Positions 40,091 through 52,068 of a DNA stretch of 64,000 nt are shown here, piece after piece. The number at the start of each line of letters is the position of its first letter. Position 1 is the first letter of the stretch. The notes under the pieces are model-generated. The model searched no databases. It saw nothing but the letters and a program-made list of their open reading frames with translations, and was not told the origin of the DNA. The DNA comes from Rhododendron vialii (taxonomy: Eukaryota > Streptophyta > Magnoliopsida > Ericales > Ericaceae): positions 28,865,852 through 28,929,851 of the forward strand of contig NC_080562.1 of NCBI RefSeq assembly GCF_030253575.1, read 5' to 3'. A program made the translations under genes and the position numbers.

Positions 40091-40723
40091 GTGACAATCA
40101 AATTACTATAATCCCCTTCACTTTATCGATAGTATCAAAACTGGTCCCGGGAGAGAGCTTCTATTTGCAAGAGTTGAATAAACGATTTTGATATTTGCAC
40201 TCCACTTTTTACTAATGGCGCTCAACTTTGTTCATGAAACAAGTTAAAAGTGGAGCGCCATCTATTAAAGTGGAGCGTGAAAATCAGTTTTCTTGAATAA
40301 AAAGACAACTATGAGGAACAAAATTACCCTTACGTCCCTCATTTTTTTAAAAAAAGGAACGGAATTGACAACATTGGTACTGATTATCCTTTTGAAAAAA
40401 GAATGAGTATCCACAATGTTAAATTGTGTAGTGGATCGAATCAGATCCGGTTTTGGATGAATGGGCTGATCCCATAGATGATTGTGTGAGTAGCATTTTT
40501 GATTTGCCTTAGCTCGGGGCATTGTGAGGACGGTTGATTGGATCAAATCGGCTTGAATTAGGTCTAAACCGGCATTTTAATTCAGCGATGATAAAATATA
40601 TGCACAAAATTATTGCATACAAAACTCCACATAAAATTAAATTTATTTTGGATGAAAGTTTATTGAATCTGGTTTTGTTTTATTTCATTGAGCTATTATA
40701 TACTTTACTTTCTCACAAAAATA
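40091..40723. other. Intergenic, nothing recognised
   Basis: A short inverted pair (ATGGCGCTC...GAGCGCCAT near 40216-40261) is the only structure seen. No gene is apparent on either strand. Confidence 0.45.
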
Positions 40724-41939
40724 AGTTACTACGTTTCATTTACCTGAACTTTGTACGAATGGTTTACTCAAAAACACTGCCAAAGAAAACTAAAACCATA
40801 AGTAAGAAGTACAAAATTTTAGTTCGTTTTCTGAACTCAGAGGGTTCTCTTGAACCCCTGATTACATAGTGTAACCGTCAATGCTTCTGAAGAACGAGGG
40901 TAAAGAATAATGTTACCAAACCCCACAAATGCCAAGTCAATATTTGTACGAAATATACAATCAACATGTTATTGAAAAACTTCTAAAGTGGCCAAAAGCC
41001 CAATTTACCAAGAAAGTGTGGTCGAGTCAACTGTACAATAGTTACTACGTTTCATTTACCCCAACTTTGTACGAATGATTTACCGAAAACACTGCGAAAG
41101 AAAACTAAAACTATAAGCAAGAAGTACAAAATTTTAGGTTGTTTTCTAAACTCAGAGGGCTCTCTTGAACCCCTGATTACATTAGGGGTGTTCAAGAAAA
41201 CCGTCCGAACCGTAAAACTGGTCTGATCCAGACTGAACCGTCTTATTTGATTTGGTTCTGCGGTTCTGCAGTCAGGTTATGTTTCCAAAAAATAAGAACC
41301 GTTAATTTTGGTTCGGTTACTGGTTTTCAATTAATGAACCGTGGTTAGAACCGAACCGGACCGTTTAAAACTAAGATAAAGATATATATACACTTGTGTG
41401 TAATTAAATATGTATTTGAATTTGATAGATTAATCTTTTCCTTGCTAAACTTAATTTATTTAGAGATAAAATTTCATTTATTAGGAAAGTTTTTATTTCT
41501 TCTTTCCTTTCCTATTCTAACAGATTATTTTCCTATTTCTTTAATTTTATGAGTTCATATTTTGTGAATAAGTGTTTGAATGTTTATTGAATAGAACCGG
41601 AACCGAATCAAAATCGGACTGGTTTTGCTGTTTGGTTTTGGTTAGGTTCCATGCATATATTGGTTAGGTTTTGGTTCTCAATTTTTTAGAACCGTTTGAA
41701 ATGGTCCGGTTACTGATTTTCTAAAAAACCGGATCAATCCGGACTGTGTACACCCCTAGATTACATGGTGTAGTCGTCAATGCTTCCGAAGAATAAGGAT
41801 AAAGAATAATGTTACCAAACCCCACAAATAGCAAGTCAATATTTGTACGAAATATACAATCAACATGTTATTGAAAAACTTCTAAAGTGGCCAACAGCCC
41901 AATTTACCAAGAAATTGTGATCGAGTCAACTGTACAACA
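40724..41939. repeat. 316-bp tandem duplication, copy 2 split by a hAT element
   Basis: Copy 1 is 40724-41039. Copy 2 starts at 41040 with the same AGTTACTACGTTTCATTTACC and ends at 41939. Removing the hAT insert and its extra target copy restores 316 bp. Copies differ at scattered positions (several percent by eye). The 111-aa frame at 40534-40869 starts outside copy 1 and breaks in copy 2. Confidence 0.9.
41183..41758. mobile_element. hAT-type non-autonomous element
   Basis: 576 bp with ends TAGGGGTGTTCA and TGTACACCCCTA, flanked by the perfect 8-bp duplication GATTACAT (41175-41182, 41759-41766). The subterminal regions are rich in AACCG/CGGTT repeats. The termini match those of the MITE at 7253-7576, so the two may share a family. 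No transposase is present. Confidence 0.93.
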
Positions 41940-41995
41940 GTACAAGGTTCTTCTCTCGTAATGCTACATAAGAACGGATGATAGGATATTATTTG

Positions 41996-44124
41996 TGTTA
42001 GCCCAAAGGTTTCTATGAATATTTTGTTGATTTTAATGATAACAAAATATATTTTATTTAAGAAGAAATATAATTAATATTGTGATATTTGGTACTCATT
42101 TGAGTTAATGTTTATTTTGTAGGATTTGGTTGAAGTACACATGGACACATTGCTACACCAAATCACTATCTCAATAGTCAAGATAAATTGAAAGGAGGAC
42201 GATTAAGGATAAATCTTCTCCTAACTTTATTGGCTAGAGAATGCTTCAAATGAAAGGTGTCACACCCCAAAATGAGAAGTGACCGGCCATGAACCACAAG
42301 ACCAAAGCTCGTAGAACATGCAGCCTAAAATTTTTTTTTATAAAAACTCCCAAGCAAAGATCCACCAAATAGTCAACCAATTTTTTTTTTTTATAAAGAA
42401 CAGCGCTAACAAATTAAGTTCCTCAAAAAAAGTATGGGGCACAAACATCCCATGAACCAAATAAAATCCAGTGATCCAACAGTAATAAAAGAATCCATAT
42501 GTCTGATTAAATGTTTCAAATGCGGAAGCGATTAATAAAATAAAAATATGATGACACCCTAAGGAGGTCAAACTAAAAGAAGTCCCCGAGATGTCGCTAG
42601 AGTCCTCCTAACTGCCCAAATTGCCTGAAAAAGAAGTTGGAATAAATCCGTCAGCTAACGAGCTCAATGAGTAGCAAAGCATGTATATTAGAATAAAGTT
42701 CTGAAACAGGGATTTAAAATAATTTACCATGTCAATATAAATTTAGCATAGAGGTGAACAATAAAATAATCAATTAATCCAATTAACGATTCATCCAATA
42801 AGTCTTAATGGTGTTCTCAATCCAATCTCCAACAACAATGGGGAACCACAACCAAAATCAATAGAACCAAGTGCCAATGAATAAATATCTCAAAATTGGA
42901 TCCAATATCGAAACTTAGAGTCACCACAAGTAAGCAGCCCATGGAACTTTTCCCTAAGAATGATCCGGTCAATAACAACCGTTGAGCATTGGGTCACCGG
43001 CCTAATCCAGTTTCTTCCCTAATGGCCAGACTCACCCGCACACAGAGGATTAATTTCCCTGGACTTCCAAAATATGTTCTCATCAATATCCACAAAGTTC
43101 TCACCAAAAGATTATTCGATCAACAAATGGTTTCACCAATCCGCATGCCAATTTCAAGAACCAAATAAAACAAATACATGTTCCCAATTTCAATAGTAAA
43201 TTTCTCAAAACAACAATTTAAGGAATACGGGGAAGTTCGCAAATACGTAACATGCTTAATCACTCATCTGGATCCAAAAGTAATGCAATCGAACACGAAA
43301 AAGAATGCTAACCTGAACAAAAGAGCAAAGCACGAAATGACTAACCATGCGAATACACACTGAGTAGATACAAAATACCAATTCCTATTAAAATAAACCT
43401 AACCTAATCCTAATTACTACCACCAGTAACCACCAAAAATACAAAACCCAACTCATGCCTCCAATTCCACGTACAATTCAAATCACCCGAACCACCACCC
43501 AAGCACACGACACATCACCATCACCCTAAGCACAAATCTTGACACCTGCTCACACATACATCTCCCACAACATCCACCACTACTCCAATAAGTCAAATAG
43601 GATTAGAAGGAAAACCATTGGTGCCAAACCCATGAACGACAAAGAATAATTATGAACGGCAAATAACCCAATTAACCTCACAATAATACCATTGTTTTAT
43701 ACTTTCCAAAAGTCAAGCCTTACCCCAATCCATGGACGACTAAGAATAGAAAAAGGGACAGGAATAAAGGGAAACAAGTGCCGCTTAGCCGATCGCAACC
43801 CAGCAGAACTCCAACGTCTCTGAGGCTTTTGCCTTTTCCATACAAAGTTCTCTCAAACTTCTTATCTCAGATGATCTCTCTAAATGAAACCCTACTCTGT
43901 GAAAATATCTCCTAACTTTCTAAAACTACCCACTACTTCCTATACTAATTAGAATAAGGTTGAACGTAACACAATTTATAAAATTACCATCCGGTACCAC
44001 TAATTTACCCAAAATCAATTTCATACCCCAAATATTACAATCATGTCAACAATATCCATAGTGCGCACAAATTAATTAGTTGGGACCCAATCATAACGCT
44101 AATTAATAACGGCAATATAACTAT

Positions 44125-44156
<32 letters not shown>

Positions 44157-45040
44157 CCTAGGCCGTAACAAAAGGAATTATTGGTTGCCCGATTTGTGAG
44201 ATTTAACTCCAACGGGTAATGGAAATTCCCATATTACATGGCTTGTAGATTAGTGGCAAAGAAAAGGAAACCAAAGAATTGATCGGCTACTAGAATATAT
44301 ACTAACGGCTAGTACTGGATGGAGAAATGGTATATTGGTTTCAAAGTTGAAGAAGGAAACAATTCAGAGCAAGATTTATTGGCTACACAAATTGCTCCAA
44401 CGGCTAGTGGAGCTGCCTTCAATTATCTCGTCACTCCAAGCATAAATAGAATCAAAAAGAAAAGAAGAATGGTGACAGAAAAGCTTGAAGAACAAAATAC
44501 CATTCTTTATCTGTCAACTCCGTGTTTACATCTTGAATATTAGTTTGAGTGTTGTTTTTGAGCCAAAAATTATAAAAAGGATTGTACAGCCTTATTCATA
44601 CTCTTGTAGAGTTAATCTTTTTGTGAGTGGTTTTGGAGAGAAAATCACTTGGAGTTAGGTGTTACTAGCATTGGAGTCAAAATTAGTCGGAGTGATTGGG
44701 GATAGATTGCTCGTTGTAAAAGTTGTCTAGCACCCGCAAAGCTAGAAGATTGTAACTATTGGAGATAGTGCAGCAAATCCCGAGTTGGACACTTGGGGAG
44801 TGGACTAGGCCGTGAAGTTACGGACTGAACCACTATAAATCCTTGCATTCAATTCTCTCTCTTCCCTACTCTCTTTACTTTCAGTTTTGCATATCTATAA
44901 CACATGAGTAAATTGATATATTATTGAATAACGAGTTGTGGTAGAATATCTTGAATAATTAGTCAATTAGTTTTTTAAATTTTGCATTATATGTGGATAC
45001 CTAATTCACCCCTCTCTTGAGTTGCTATTTGGACCCAACA
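41996..45040. mobile_element. Solo LTR (outer), interrupted by a second LTR
   Basis: It begins TGTTAGCCCAAAGG and ends GGACCCAACA, flanked by the 5-bp duplication ATTTG (41991-41995, 45041-45045). TG...CA ends and 5-bp duplications define LTR retrotransposons. With the nested insert removed it is about 1.13 kb and has no coding domains, so it is best read as a solo LTR left by recombination, probably of a Copia-type element (inference). A TATA-like TATAAAAAGG at about 44571 may be its promoter. Confidence 0.88.
42258..44170. mobile_element. Solo LTR (inner), 1.9 kb
   Basis: It begins TGTCACACCCCAAAATG, ends GGCCGTAACA, and is flanked by AAAGG on both sides (42253-42257, 44171-44175). No gag/pol frames. 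It contains an (AAAT)n run at about 44123-44154. It inserted into the LTR at 41996-45040 and is therefore younger. Long LTRs with TGTNACACCCC ends are common in Ty3-type elements; the lineage is not proven. Confidence 0.88.
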
Positions 45041-45067
45041 ATTTGCATAATCCAACATAATTCAAAC

Positions 45068-45927
45068 TGATTGGTTGTGTTCTGGCCCCATCGGAGCAAG
45101 AATCAATTTTGGTGTGGTTTGACAAACTGATAGAGCGGTGGAAAATGTGAGGAGAATTGGAAACAATTGATTACGTTGGCGATATTTATATTATGGAGAA
45201 TCTGGAAATGCCGTAACGAGAAGTTGAATAATGGGTATGGTTATGAACCTCAGATTGCTATTTACAGGACTGTGCAAGATGCGGCGGAGTACTGCCAGGC
45301 AACCGAACCCGAAGCATTGGTGGGTAGTCATCATCAAGCTTCAACTTCGAAGCGAGGTAAGGATCATTGGGAACGGCTTGATTATGGGTGTGCCAAGATT
45401 AATGTGGACGGAGCTTGGTTGAGGAACCAGTCAGGGGAGGGTCCAGTTGGGGCGGGAGTTGTGGTGCGCACTGCATCTGGTAGATTTGTAGCTGCTCGAG
45501 CGATGAATTTGGGGATGATGGGGTTTGTTTTAAGTGCGGAGGTAGGAGCGTGGCGGGCTGCTATGGAATTTGTTCGGGTTCTGGACATAGATACCATTGT
45601 GGTTGAGGGTGGCTCGCAACAAATTGTTCGGATCTTGAACAGGGATATGATATGTCCGAATTATGTGGAAGTGATAATCGAAGATATCCGAGGATTGGCT
45701 ACACGGTTTGCAAGCTGCTCGTTCCGGTTTGTGAGAAGATCAGTTAATGGGGTGGCCGATAGATTGGCAAGGCATGGTGTGCGAAGCTCTGGTTCCAAGA
45801 CTTGGGAAGCTAGACCTCCTTCATGGTTATTGAGCTCTTTAGAGCAAGATAATCATCCTTTTTGATGTTTTTTCATTTGATTTGGTATCAATATAAGTCT
45901 GTTAAAGTTTAAAAAAAAAAAAAAACT
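45068..45927 (+). mobile_element. 5'-truncated LINE (L1-type) 3' end
   Basis: The insert is flanked by the 10-bp duplication TAATTCAAAC (45058-45067, 45928-45937) and ends in a 15-base A run. It contains only the C-terminal RNase H-like part of the second LINE frame and a short 3' UTR, so it is a severely 5'-truncated copy. It landed 27 bp to the right of the solo LTR. Confidence 0.88.
45167..45865 (+). CDS. LINE RNase H-like domain fragment (RVT_3)
   Basis: An open 232-codon frame. Residues 76-205 match the RNase H-like domain at the C-terminus of plant L1-type LINE polyproteins: KINVDGAW (first Asp, D81), SAEVGAWRAA (Glu, E125), VVEGGSQQIV, and VNGVADRLARHG (last Asp, D198). The usual family reading EGDS is EGGS here, so the third catalytic Asp is Gly149. 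Although uninterrupted, the frame lacks the rest of the polyprotein and sits in a truncated insertion, so it is a retroelement relic, not a host gene. Translation starting at the first ATG is not expected to be meaningful. Confidence 0.85.
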   Translation: MITLAIFILWRIWKCRNEKLNNGYGYEPQIAIYRTVQDAAEYCQATEPEALVGSHHQASTSKRGKDHWERLDYGCAKINVDGAWLRNQSGEGPVGAGVVVRTASGRFVAARAMNLGMMGFVLSAEVGAWRAAMEFVRVLDIDTIVVEGGSQQIVRILNRDMICPNYVEVIIEDIRGLATRFASCSFRFVRRSVNGVADRLARHGVRSSGSKTWEARPPSWLLSSLEQDNHPF

Positions 45928-45937
45928 TAATTCAAAC

Positions 45938-48047
45938 ATTAATACAGATTAAAATAGTTTGTAATTGCTTAAGGAAAGCCAATTTTATGGAAAAGTTGGT
46001 CAAAAAATTATTTTTTGAGTCCGTCTCGAGGAAAGTTGAAAAACTTTATTAAAGTGCGATAATCAAAAAGTGTAAGTGCCAAAATTATTTCTTAATTTTT
46101 TTTTTTCAAATGTGGTCAATGTTTTGTCCTTTTTAAATTTGGCTTTTCCTTTTCTACAACAAAAATGTGAGAATTCATGACCTTGAGTCCATGAAATTGA
46201 ACATGTAAGGTAATGAATGGTCCACAATCAAACTGTGAAGTTTCAGCTTGGCTATGGGCGTCATAATTTCCTCCCACTTAGGAACACATGTCTTCGTGTG
46301 TAGGGTCAAGATTTCTCCCACATTTTCCATTGGTGCATGCTCTGATTGCACTGTAAACGAACCACTTCTGCCTTGTTCAATATTGTTTGCTTTGACTGCT
46401 CAAAACTCTATGAACTTTCTAGTAGATAATCCATCCCCGAAGATGGAGGTAGTGATGGGCTATTGTAGGCCAAGGCCACCCCCGATTCAAAAAAACCCCA
46501 TAATCACCTAACAATTTTTGTTTATAGCAGTAGTAGTATGACATAACTTTCGGCCTCCCCATAATTTTTATAATTTTATAAGGAGTTGAAAACTTAGACT
46601 GTAAACAAAACTTATCACACATGAACAGAGAATCTCTCTCATTTGGGAATACAAATCAATTCTAAATCTCTTTCAGAACAGAGTCGGTTACAAAACTCTC
46701 TGTAACATCAAAATCACTTTCCTCCCAATACTGGAAGGCGAAAACAAACAGAAGCAAATGATTCGTTTTCCGAAGTACCGAGAAAAAAAAAAAAAAAAAA
46801 CTGATTCGAATCATCCATTCTGTGGCACATGAAAACCCTGAAACTTACCAAAATTCGTAAAACCGTACGCTAAGCAACAATCTACTATAATCTCAGTCAG
46901 ACCAAAACACAAGAAAACACGCAGAAATTATCAAAACGTAAACTAACAAACTAAACCCGCCACGTTATGGTTCAAGGTTGCCACAAAAAGACCGTAAACT
47001 TGGACCACATCTTGTGCTCATTTATGCGTTTGAGGACGGAATCAGGAATTGGTGTTCGGGTGCCAAGACTAGGTAGGAGCGGAATCAGGATTCAATTTTG
47101 GACTTTGAAGCGATATGCTCTTTCACTTCCTTCCGCACCTTAATTTGGACCAACTATGTGCCAAATTTCCTTAACACGTTCACCACTTAGTCACTTCTTA
47201 TCACAAAAGACGAAATAAAACAAACCAACAAACACAAATTAAACTTGTAAACCTAATCCGATCAGCTAGATATCTTTGTGCCATCAACTGTGTGCGTCCA
47301 AGTACGCATTTTCTCCTACCATTTTCTCTCTCACTCTCCCTCTCTTTCCTCCTCGATCTTGTTCTCATCTCCGTTTTCCTCTGTTTTTCTGGCTCGATCA
47401 AGATAAAAAACGGAACTGGATTCCGGACACGGCTCGGTCTCAAGATATTCAGATTTCATCCAATTGAGCTGGTATTGATGATGAAAAAAGTCCAACGCAG
47501 TACTTGTGTTGAAAGAAGTAGTACTTCAATTAAAGAGAGATCCCTAAGAGTTTCTCATCTTTATAATTATAGTGGTTCTCTGCTGGATACGTACACAAAT
47601 ACACGTACATATACACATGCAGTTACTTTAACAATAAAGTTGATATCTATCTGTTGGGATATTTTTTGTGGTGGTTGGGGGCATACCGACAATATTCTAG
47701 AAAGTTCCAAACACAGGGCATTTTGGTCTTTCAGAGATTATACTAGTACCAGTAGGACCCGGGAGTGCTGTAGTGCAACCCCGCACAACACCAGTAGTGT
47801 GGCTAATCCGGCCGTCCATTTCAGTAATGGATGGCTCGGATTTTAATACAAACAATAGACGGGTAGAATTTGTAGAAGCTCGGATTATATCCAACCATTC
47901 ATTGTCAAGATCGATGACCCGTGTGCGCCTTACATGGTGTCTTTCAAGACCTTGCACTACAGGATTTCCCAATCTGACTATACTAGTAGTTAAAGAGTTG
48001 AGCAATGCACTTGCTTCACCGCAGAGTTCAGAAAGAGAGCTGCTATA
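45938..48047. other. Intergenic, unidentified
   Basis: There is an A run at about 46784-46801, CT-rich DNA at 47320-47350 and several open frames (for example 47292-47846), none resembling a known protein. CT-rich stretches followed by ATGs look leader-like, but no splice-consistent gene could be built. Confidence 0.4.
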
Positions 48048-48418
48048 AGTACCGAAGAGAAACGTAGGGAAATCGTACTGAAGGCTGCACCGGGCCATTT
48101 TCGGCCACCGGACGGTCAATCTGAGCATTCCAAAAATTCTAAAAAAAAAATTGAGGGGGTCCACGTGAGAATCAACGGCATCCGATGTGTGTAGGGTGTT
48201 TGATCTAAACACTCTTTTTTCGTGTATGTATATACATACACGAAAAAAGGGTGTTTAGATCAAACACCCTACACACATCGGATGCTGTTGATTCTCGCGG
48301 AGACCTCCTTGTTTTTTTTTAATAGAATTTTTGGACGGCTCGGATCGGCCGTCTGGTGGCCAGAGACGGCCCAGCGCCGCCGTCAGGGGTGGATTTCCCT
48401 ACGTTTCTCGTCGGTACT
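48048..48418. mobile_element. Fold-back palindromic element, copy 2
   Basis: 371 bp opening AGTACCGAAGAGAAACGTAG and closing with its near complement. The inner arms (GGCATCCGATGTGTGTAGGG to CCCTACACACATCGGATG) meet at TATGTATATACATA near 48233. The inner half is clearly related to 30696-31090 (ATCAA.G.CATCCGA.GTGTGTAGGGTG and TTTTTGGACGGCTCGGATCG shared), but the outer ends differ. Arms are less perfect than in copy 1, so it is probably older. Confidence 0.85.
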
Positions 48419-48662
48419 GATAGGTTTTCTCGTTCAGAAAATTGAAGACCAAAAGTGAAGGACTGAGCTACCGCATGTCCAGTGTGGACTCCATCCAATC
48501 TCGTCCAGATTCGGTCTTTTGTGGGCTCTTTTCGGGCCTACAACAATGATCTGAACATTGATCAAGTCAAAAATTATGTTGATGGGATACCATTTAATAT
48601 AATTTTAAAATACATTAATCTAGTATAAAAGAGGTGTGCAACACATGATTCATTAAAAATCC

Positions 48663-48996
48663 CAAGGTTGGCTCATGGGGTAAGCCGGGGAAGTGGTTGC
48701 TTCCGGCCCTCCGAATTTTGGTCTAAACTTGAGGTCCCATTGTGTAATGTAATTTATAGTACATATTAATATTAGAATGTTTCTAAATATAAACACAAGT
48801 GTATCTTATTTTCTTCAATTACTCTTGCAATAATATATTTTTACATTTATATTGTCATAATTGTATCCTTTTAGTTTGATATTTTTTTTCCGTTATTTTT
48901 GTACTTTTATCATTTTTTAAAAAAAATTCATGAATATGTAAGGGACTCAATATAAAGAATTCATTTCGAGACTCCAAAGTATATGAGTCGGCTCTG
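48663..48996. mobile_element. hAT-type MITE, 334 bp
   Basis: Ends CAAGGTTGGCTCAT and ATGAGTCGGCTCTG pair at about 10 of 14 positions. Flanks are the perfect 8-mer AAAAATCC (48655-48662, 48997-49004). No coding capacity. Confidence 0.82.
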
Positions 48997-49004
48997 AAAA
49001 ATCC

Positions 49005-50500
49005 TAATGCATTTAAAAATCCTATCAAATGGAACCCGATCAAAGTGATTTTTGAAGCGATCGGTGTTCTCGACGAGCTTTAGAAAATGAACGATTTCAA
49101 ACATTGTTATGAATATCCGAGAAGGGCCCACCGAAACTGAACGGGATTTAATGGAGTCCACGCTGGACGGAAGCTCAGTCCGTAAGTGAAACCGAAATGG
49201 CTCACGGAATGATACAATCGCAAGGTCTTATTAAAGAAACAAAAAAAATTGGCAAGCAATAATATAATGGCGGTTAGAGACAACATATACTTCCAACATT
49301 ATTACATGTCAGGTACCGGTTAGTTTGCTCGAAAATCAAACTGTCTTTCTTGGTTGGTATCGGTCAGGTTCTATAAGATTCTCAGGAGTTTCAACCAATT
49401 TACTAGGGATAACGAATGCAGATTAATTCCTCCTTTCGGCTGACTTCTTTCTCTTTTTTTTCGTTATTTTCTTATCAAACTTTGGAAGTACCCAATTACA
49501 AACGTAATGAAAAATGATTAATGAAATAAAACTATATAATTAACATAAAAACAAGGTGATTAAGAGCAAAAAGTAAACTCAAATCTAGATTTAGCTATCG
49601 ATCGAGGAAAATATTACAGAACCAAGTAGATAAGCATTAGAGTGAAACACCAAAAAAAAAACAGCGACACAACCAAGTAGATAAACAACACTTCACAATT
49701 CAGCAAACAACTGAATTGATATTCTATGATCTGAATTATCTTTGATAGGAGCAACTTGCAAGGAATGATTAAGCAGATAAATGCACACTGAATGAAAAAA
49801 AAACTGAAAGGGAATAATTGGATTCCAAAGATGAGAGTCACGTTTGGAGTAGCAGTACTAGTACTGTAATCCCAAACATTGACTAGACCCTAGCACAACA
49901 CCGAATTGATAACCAAAAGAAACAGACATGACACAAATACAGAACGTCACACACATTACAAGTACAAAATCCAAATTGAATATACCCCATTATTTAAGTA
50001 ACATTTGTAGTCCCAAGAAAAGGACAGACTCTTACATCATGGGCCCACCTATTTATCTTTGATTAGGTGTCCATCTTACACACACATACCAAAAAAGATT
50101 TGCTCTGGTGCATTATTTACTTCTCTTCGACATTTGTTGAGCAACACGACGTACAACGTAGGGGATAAGACTACTAATTGAGGATATCGAACCAGGCAAA
50201 GAGTCAGTGGAGTCCAAATAGCGTTAGAGGTTATTTTGCAGGTGGACATCCCTGCTGTTCGAGGGCATTTAATCGTTAGAGCCCTTCTTCATGGATATCT
50301 TGCACGATCTTTCATTTGTCTAGGGACAAATTCTCCAACCCTTCCCCATATAGGGGAGAGATTAGACCAGAGTGTCTCGGCGTATTGCAAGACTCTGATT
50401 CCCTCTAGACATGCCGTATTCTCATCGCTCAATCTCTGCATTCATAGTTAAAAATCGCAATGAGGATAAAATAAGGCTACACTAATCCTTTTCATGTCAC
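49005..50500. other. Intergenic, unidentified
   Basis: No clear gene. A 71-codon frame at 50236-50451 follows a possible acceptor (TTTTGCAG) but matches nothing I recognise. Confidence 0.4.
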
Positions 50501-50519
50501 TTAAATAGTTTTATCTATG

Positions 50520-50870
50520 GGGAACTATGGTTTTCTTGGCTCCTTTCTCTTTCAATCTCCTGTTCTCTTTAACTAGCACTTCCTGCATTCACAGTTTGAA
50601 AATTTAAATTATATAATAAGATAGCTACCACAATAAAAGTAATAAAATGATAAAAAAAAAGAGGACTAATGATTGGATATAACTTATAAGTTGCTTGTGG
50701 TAATAAAGGTATACCTCCGAGGCTTGGCTCCTCACTACTTCCTTAAATAGCTCGATCAGCTTTCTCTTTCAATTTCTTGTTCTTATCCTTGAGTTTGAAT
50801 TTCTTTCCCATGTTCCTCACAGGATTTTCCCCTTCAATCTCCAAATTCTTTATCTTCTCCGATAGTTCAA
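50520..50870 (-). pseudogene. Coiled-coil-coding gene fragments
   Basis: On the minus strand two pieces encode heptad-like, Lys/Glu-rich peptides: ELSEKIKNLEIEGENPV then KKFKLKDKNKKLKEKAD (about 50737-50870), and MQEVLVKENRRLKEKGAKKT (about 50525-50585). The spacing and the repeated KEN.(K/R)LKEK motif recall the K-box/C-terminal exons of MIKC MADS proteins, but no MADS domain is present. Probably captured or decayed exons next to a Helitron. Confidence 0.3.
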
Positions 50871-50881
50871 TAAAACATTAA

Positions 50882-52068
50882 TCTATATTATAAAATAGAG
50901 CGGATTTTCATCAAAATGTCTATACATACAAACATAGCAGGCTCTACAACCGTTCGATTATTCTTCCTATAAACTTTGTAGTCGTCGGATTGAGTGAATA
51001 TTTCCTAATGTATAAACCTACAATAATGTAAAATTTTTGCTAACATTAAGGAGGATTTCCTTTTAAGATTTACACGTTTTCTAAACACACTTCTTCCTTT
51101 TCTAATTGATTTTGATTGATTTAATTTTGTTCCCCTTTTCGAAACCTGATTCAATATTAATTTTATATCCTATATATATATGACTTCCTAAATAAGTTTA
51201 AGGTCAAATTTTATTGGCCAAAGAAATTCCATAATTGATTCCATGATTTGGGCATCTATATTATAAAATACGTAATAATTGAATCCAAATTGACCAAAAT
51301 ATTTACAAAGGTCAAATTTTATTGGTGAAAGAAATTCCATAATTGATTCCATGATTTGGGCATCTATATTATAAAATACGTAATAATTGAATCCAAATTG
51401 ACCAAAATATTTACAAAGAGCATTCCTCTCTCAATTTTTTTTGATCGGCAAAAGGAAGATATATACCCGTTCATGTTTACCAATATTGGCTATTCCATAC
51501 CGGAGCCGCAAACCACCACTTTGAATGAACAGTAAATACCGTGGTATCTATCACATATTCGACTTATTCGATAAATATCATGTTTTCTCTATTTATCTCA
51601 CTAGCTATTTGGAAAGGTTACAGTCAATAGAGCGAGAATTCTTGGCTATGTAAGTTTAAGGAAACTCTTATGTTTATAACAAGAATTCTTGGTTTATGTT
51701 AGCTTACGAAAACTATTATGTTAGGCGCTGTATTGCTAAGGTTCTTATTTTTCTATACCTGGATGCAACTAATGGAATTACACCGGTTTGATAACACATG
51801 TTGTGTTAGACTATTCTACGAATTTGAAATTTCGACAAGTAGATTTTGTTGGGAGGAGGGAAAATTTTTCACTTAACTGTTATTTGTAACCGTCTCTCAT
51901 ATGAAGTGGGATATACATGCACATACATGGAACTCAGTCCATGTGAGATAGAGTTAAAAATAACCGTTATATCCACACAAAAAAAATCATAAAAGTACAA
52001 TTTAATATTTCATTTAGACTGTGTTTAAAATACGTCGCGCCGTGCCTTCAGGCACGGGCATCCACTAG
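50882..52068 (+). mobile_element. Non-autonomous Helitron
   Basis: The 5' end is TCTATATTATAAAATAGAGC. The 3' end is a CCGTGCC-TTCA-GGCACGG hairpin (52040-52057) followed 7 bases later by terminal CTAG. The insertion lies between A (50881) and T (52069). TC start, GC-rich hairpin, CTRR end and A/T target without duplication are the Helitron hallmarks. It has no Rep/helicase. It contains a 108-bp tandem duplication. Confidence 0.9.
51201..51416. repeat. 108-bp tandem duplication inside the Helitron
   Basis: Copies at 51201-51308 and 51309-51416 are nearly identical, starting AGGTCAAATTTTATTGG. Each contains ATCTATATTATAAAATACG, which resembles the Helitron 5' terminus. Confidence 0.92.

Noticed and set aside
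45167..45865. Host RNase H-like gene
   Set aside because: The flanking TAATTCAAAC duplication and terminal A run show it to be a LINE insertion.
47697..48212. 171-codon minus-strand frame
   Set aside because: It runs into the arm of the fold-back element at 48048-48418 and matches no known family.
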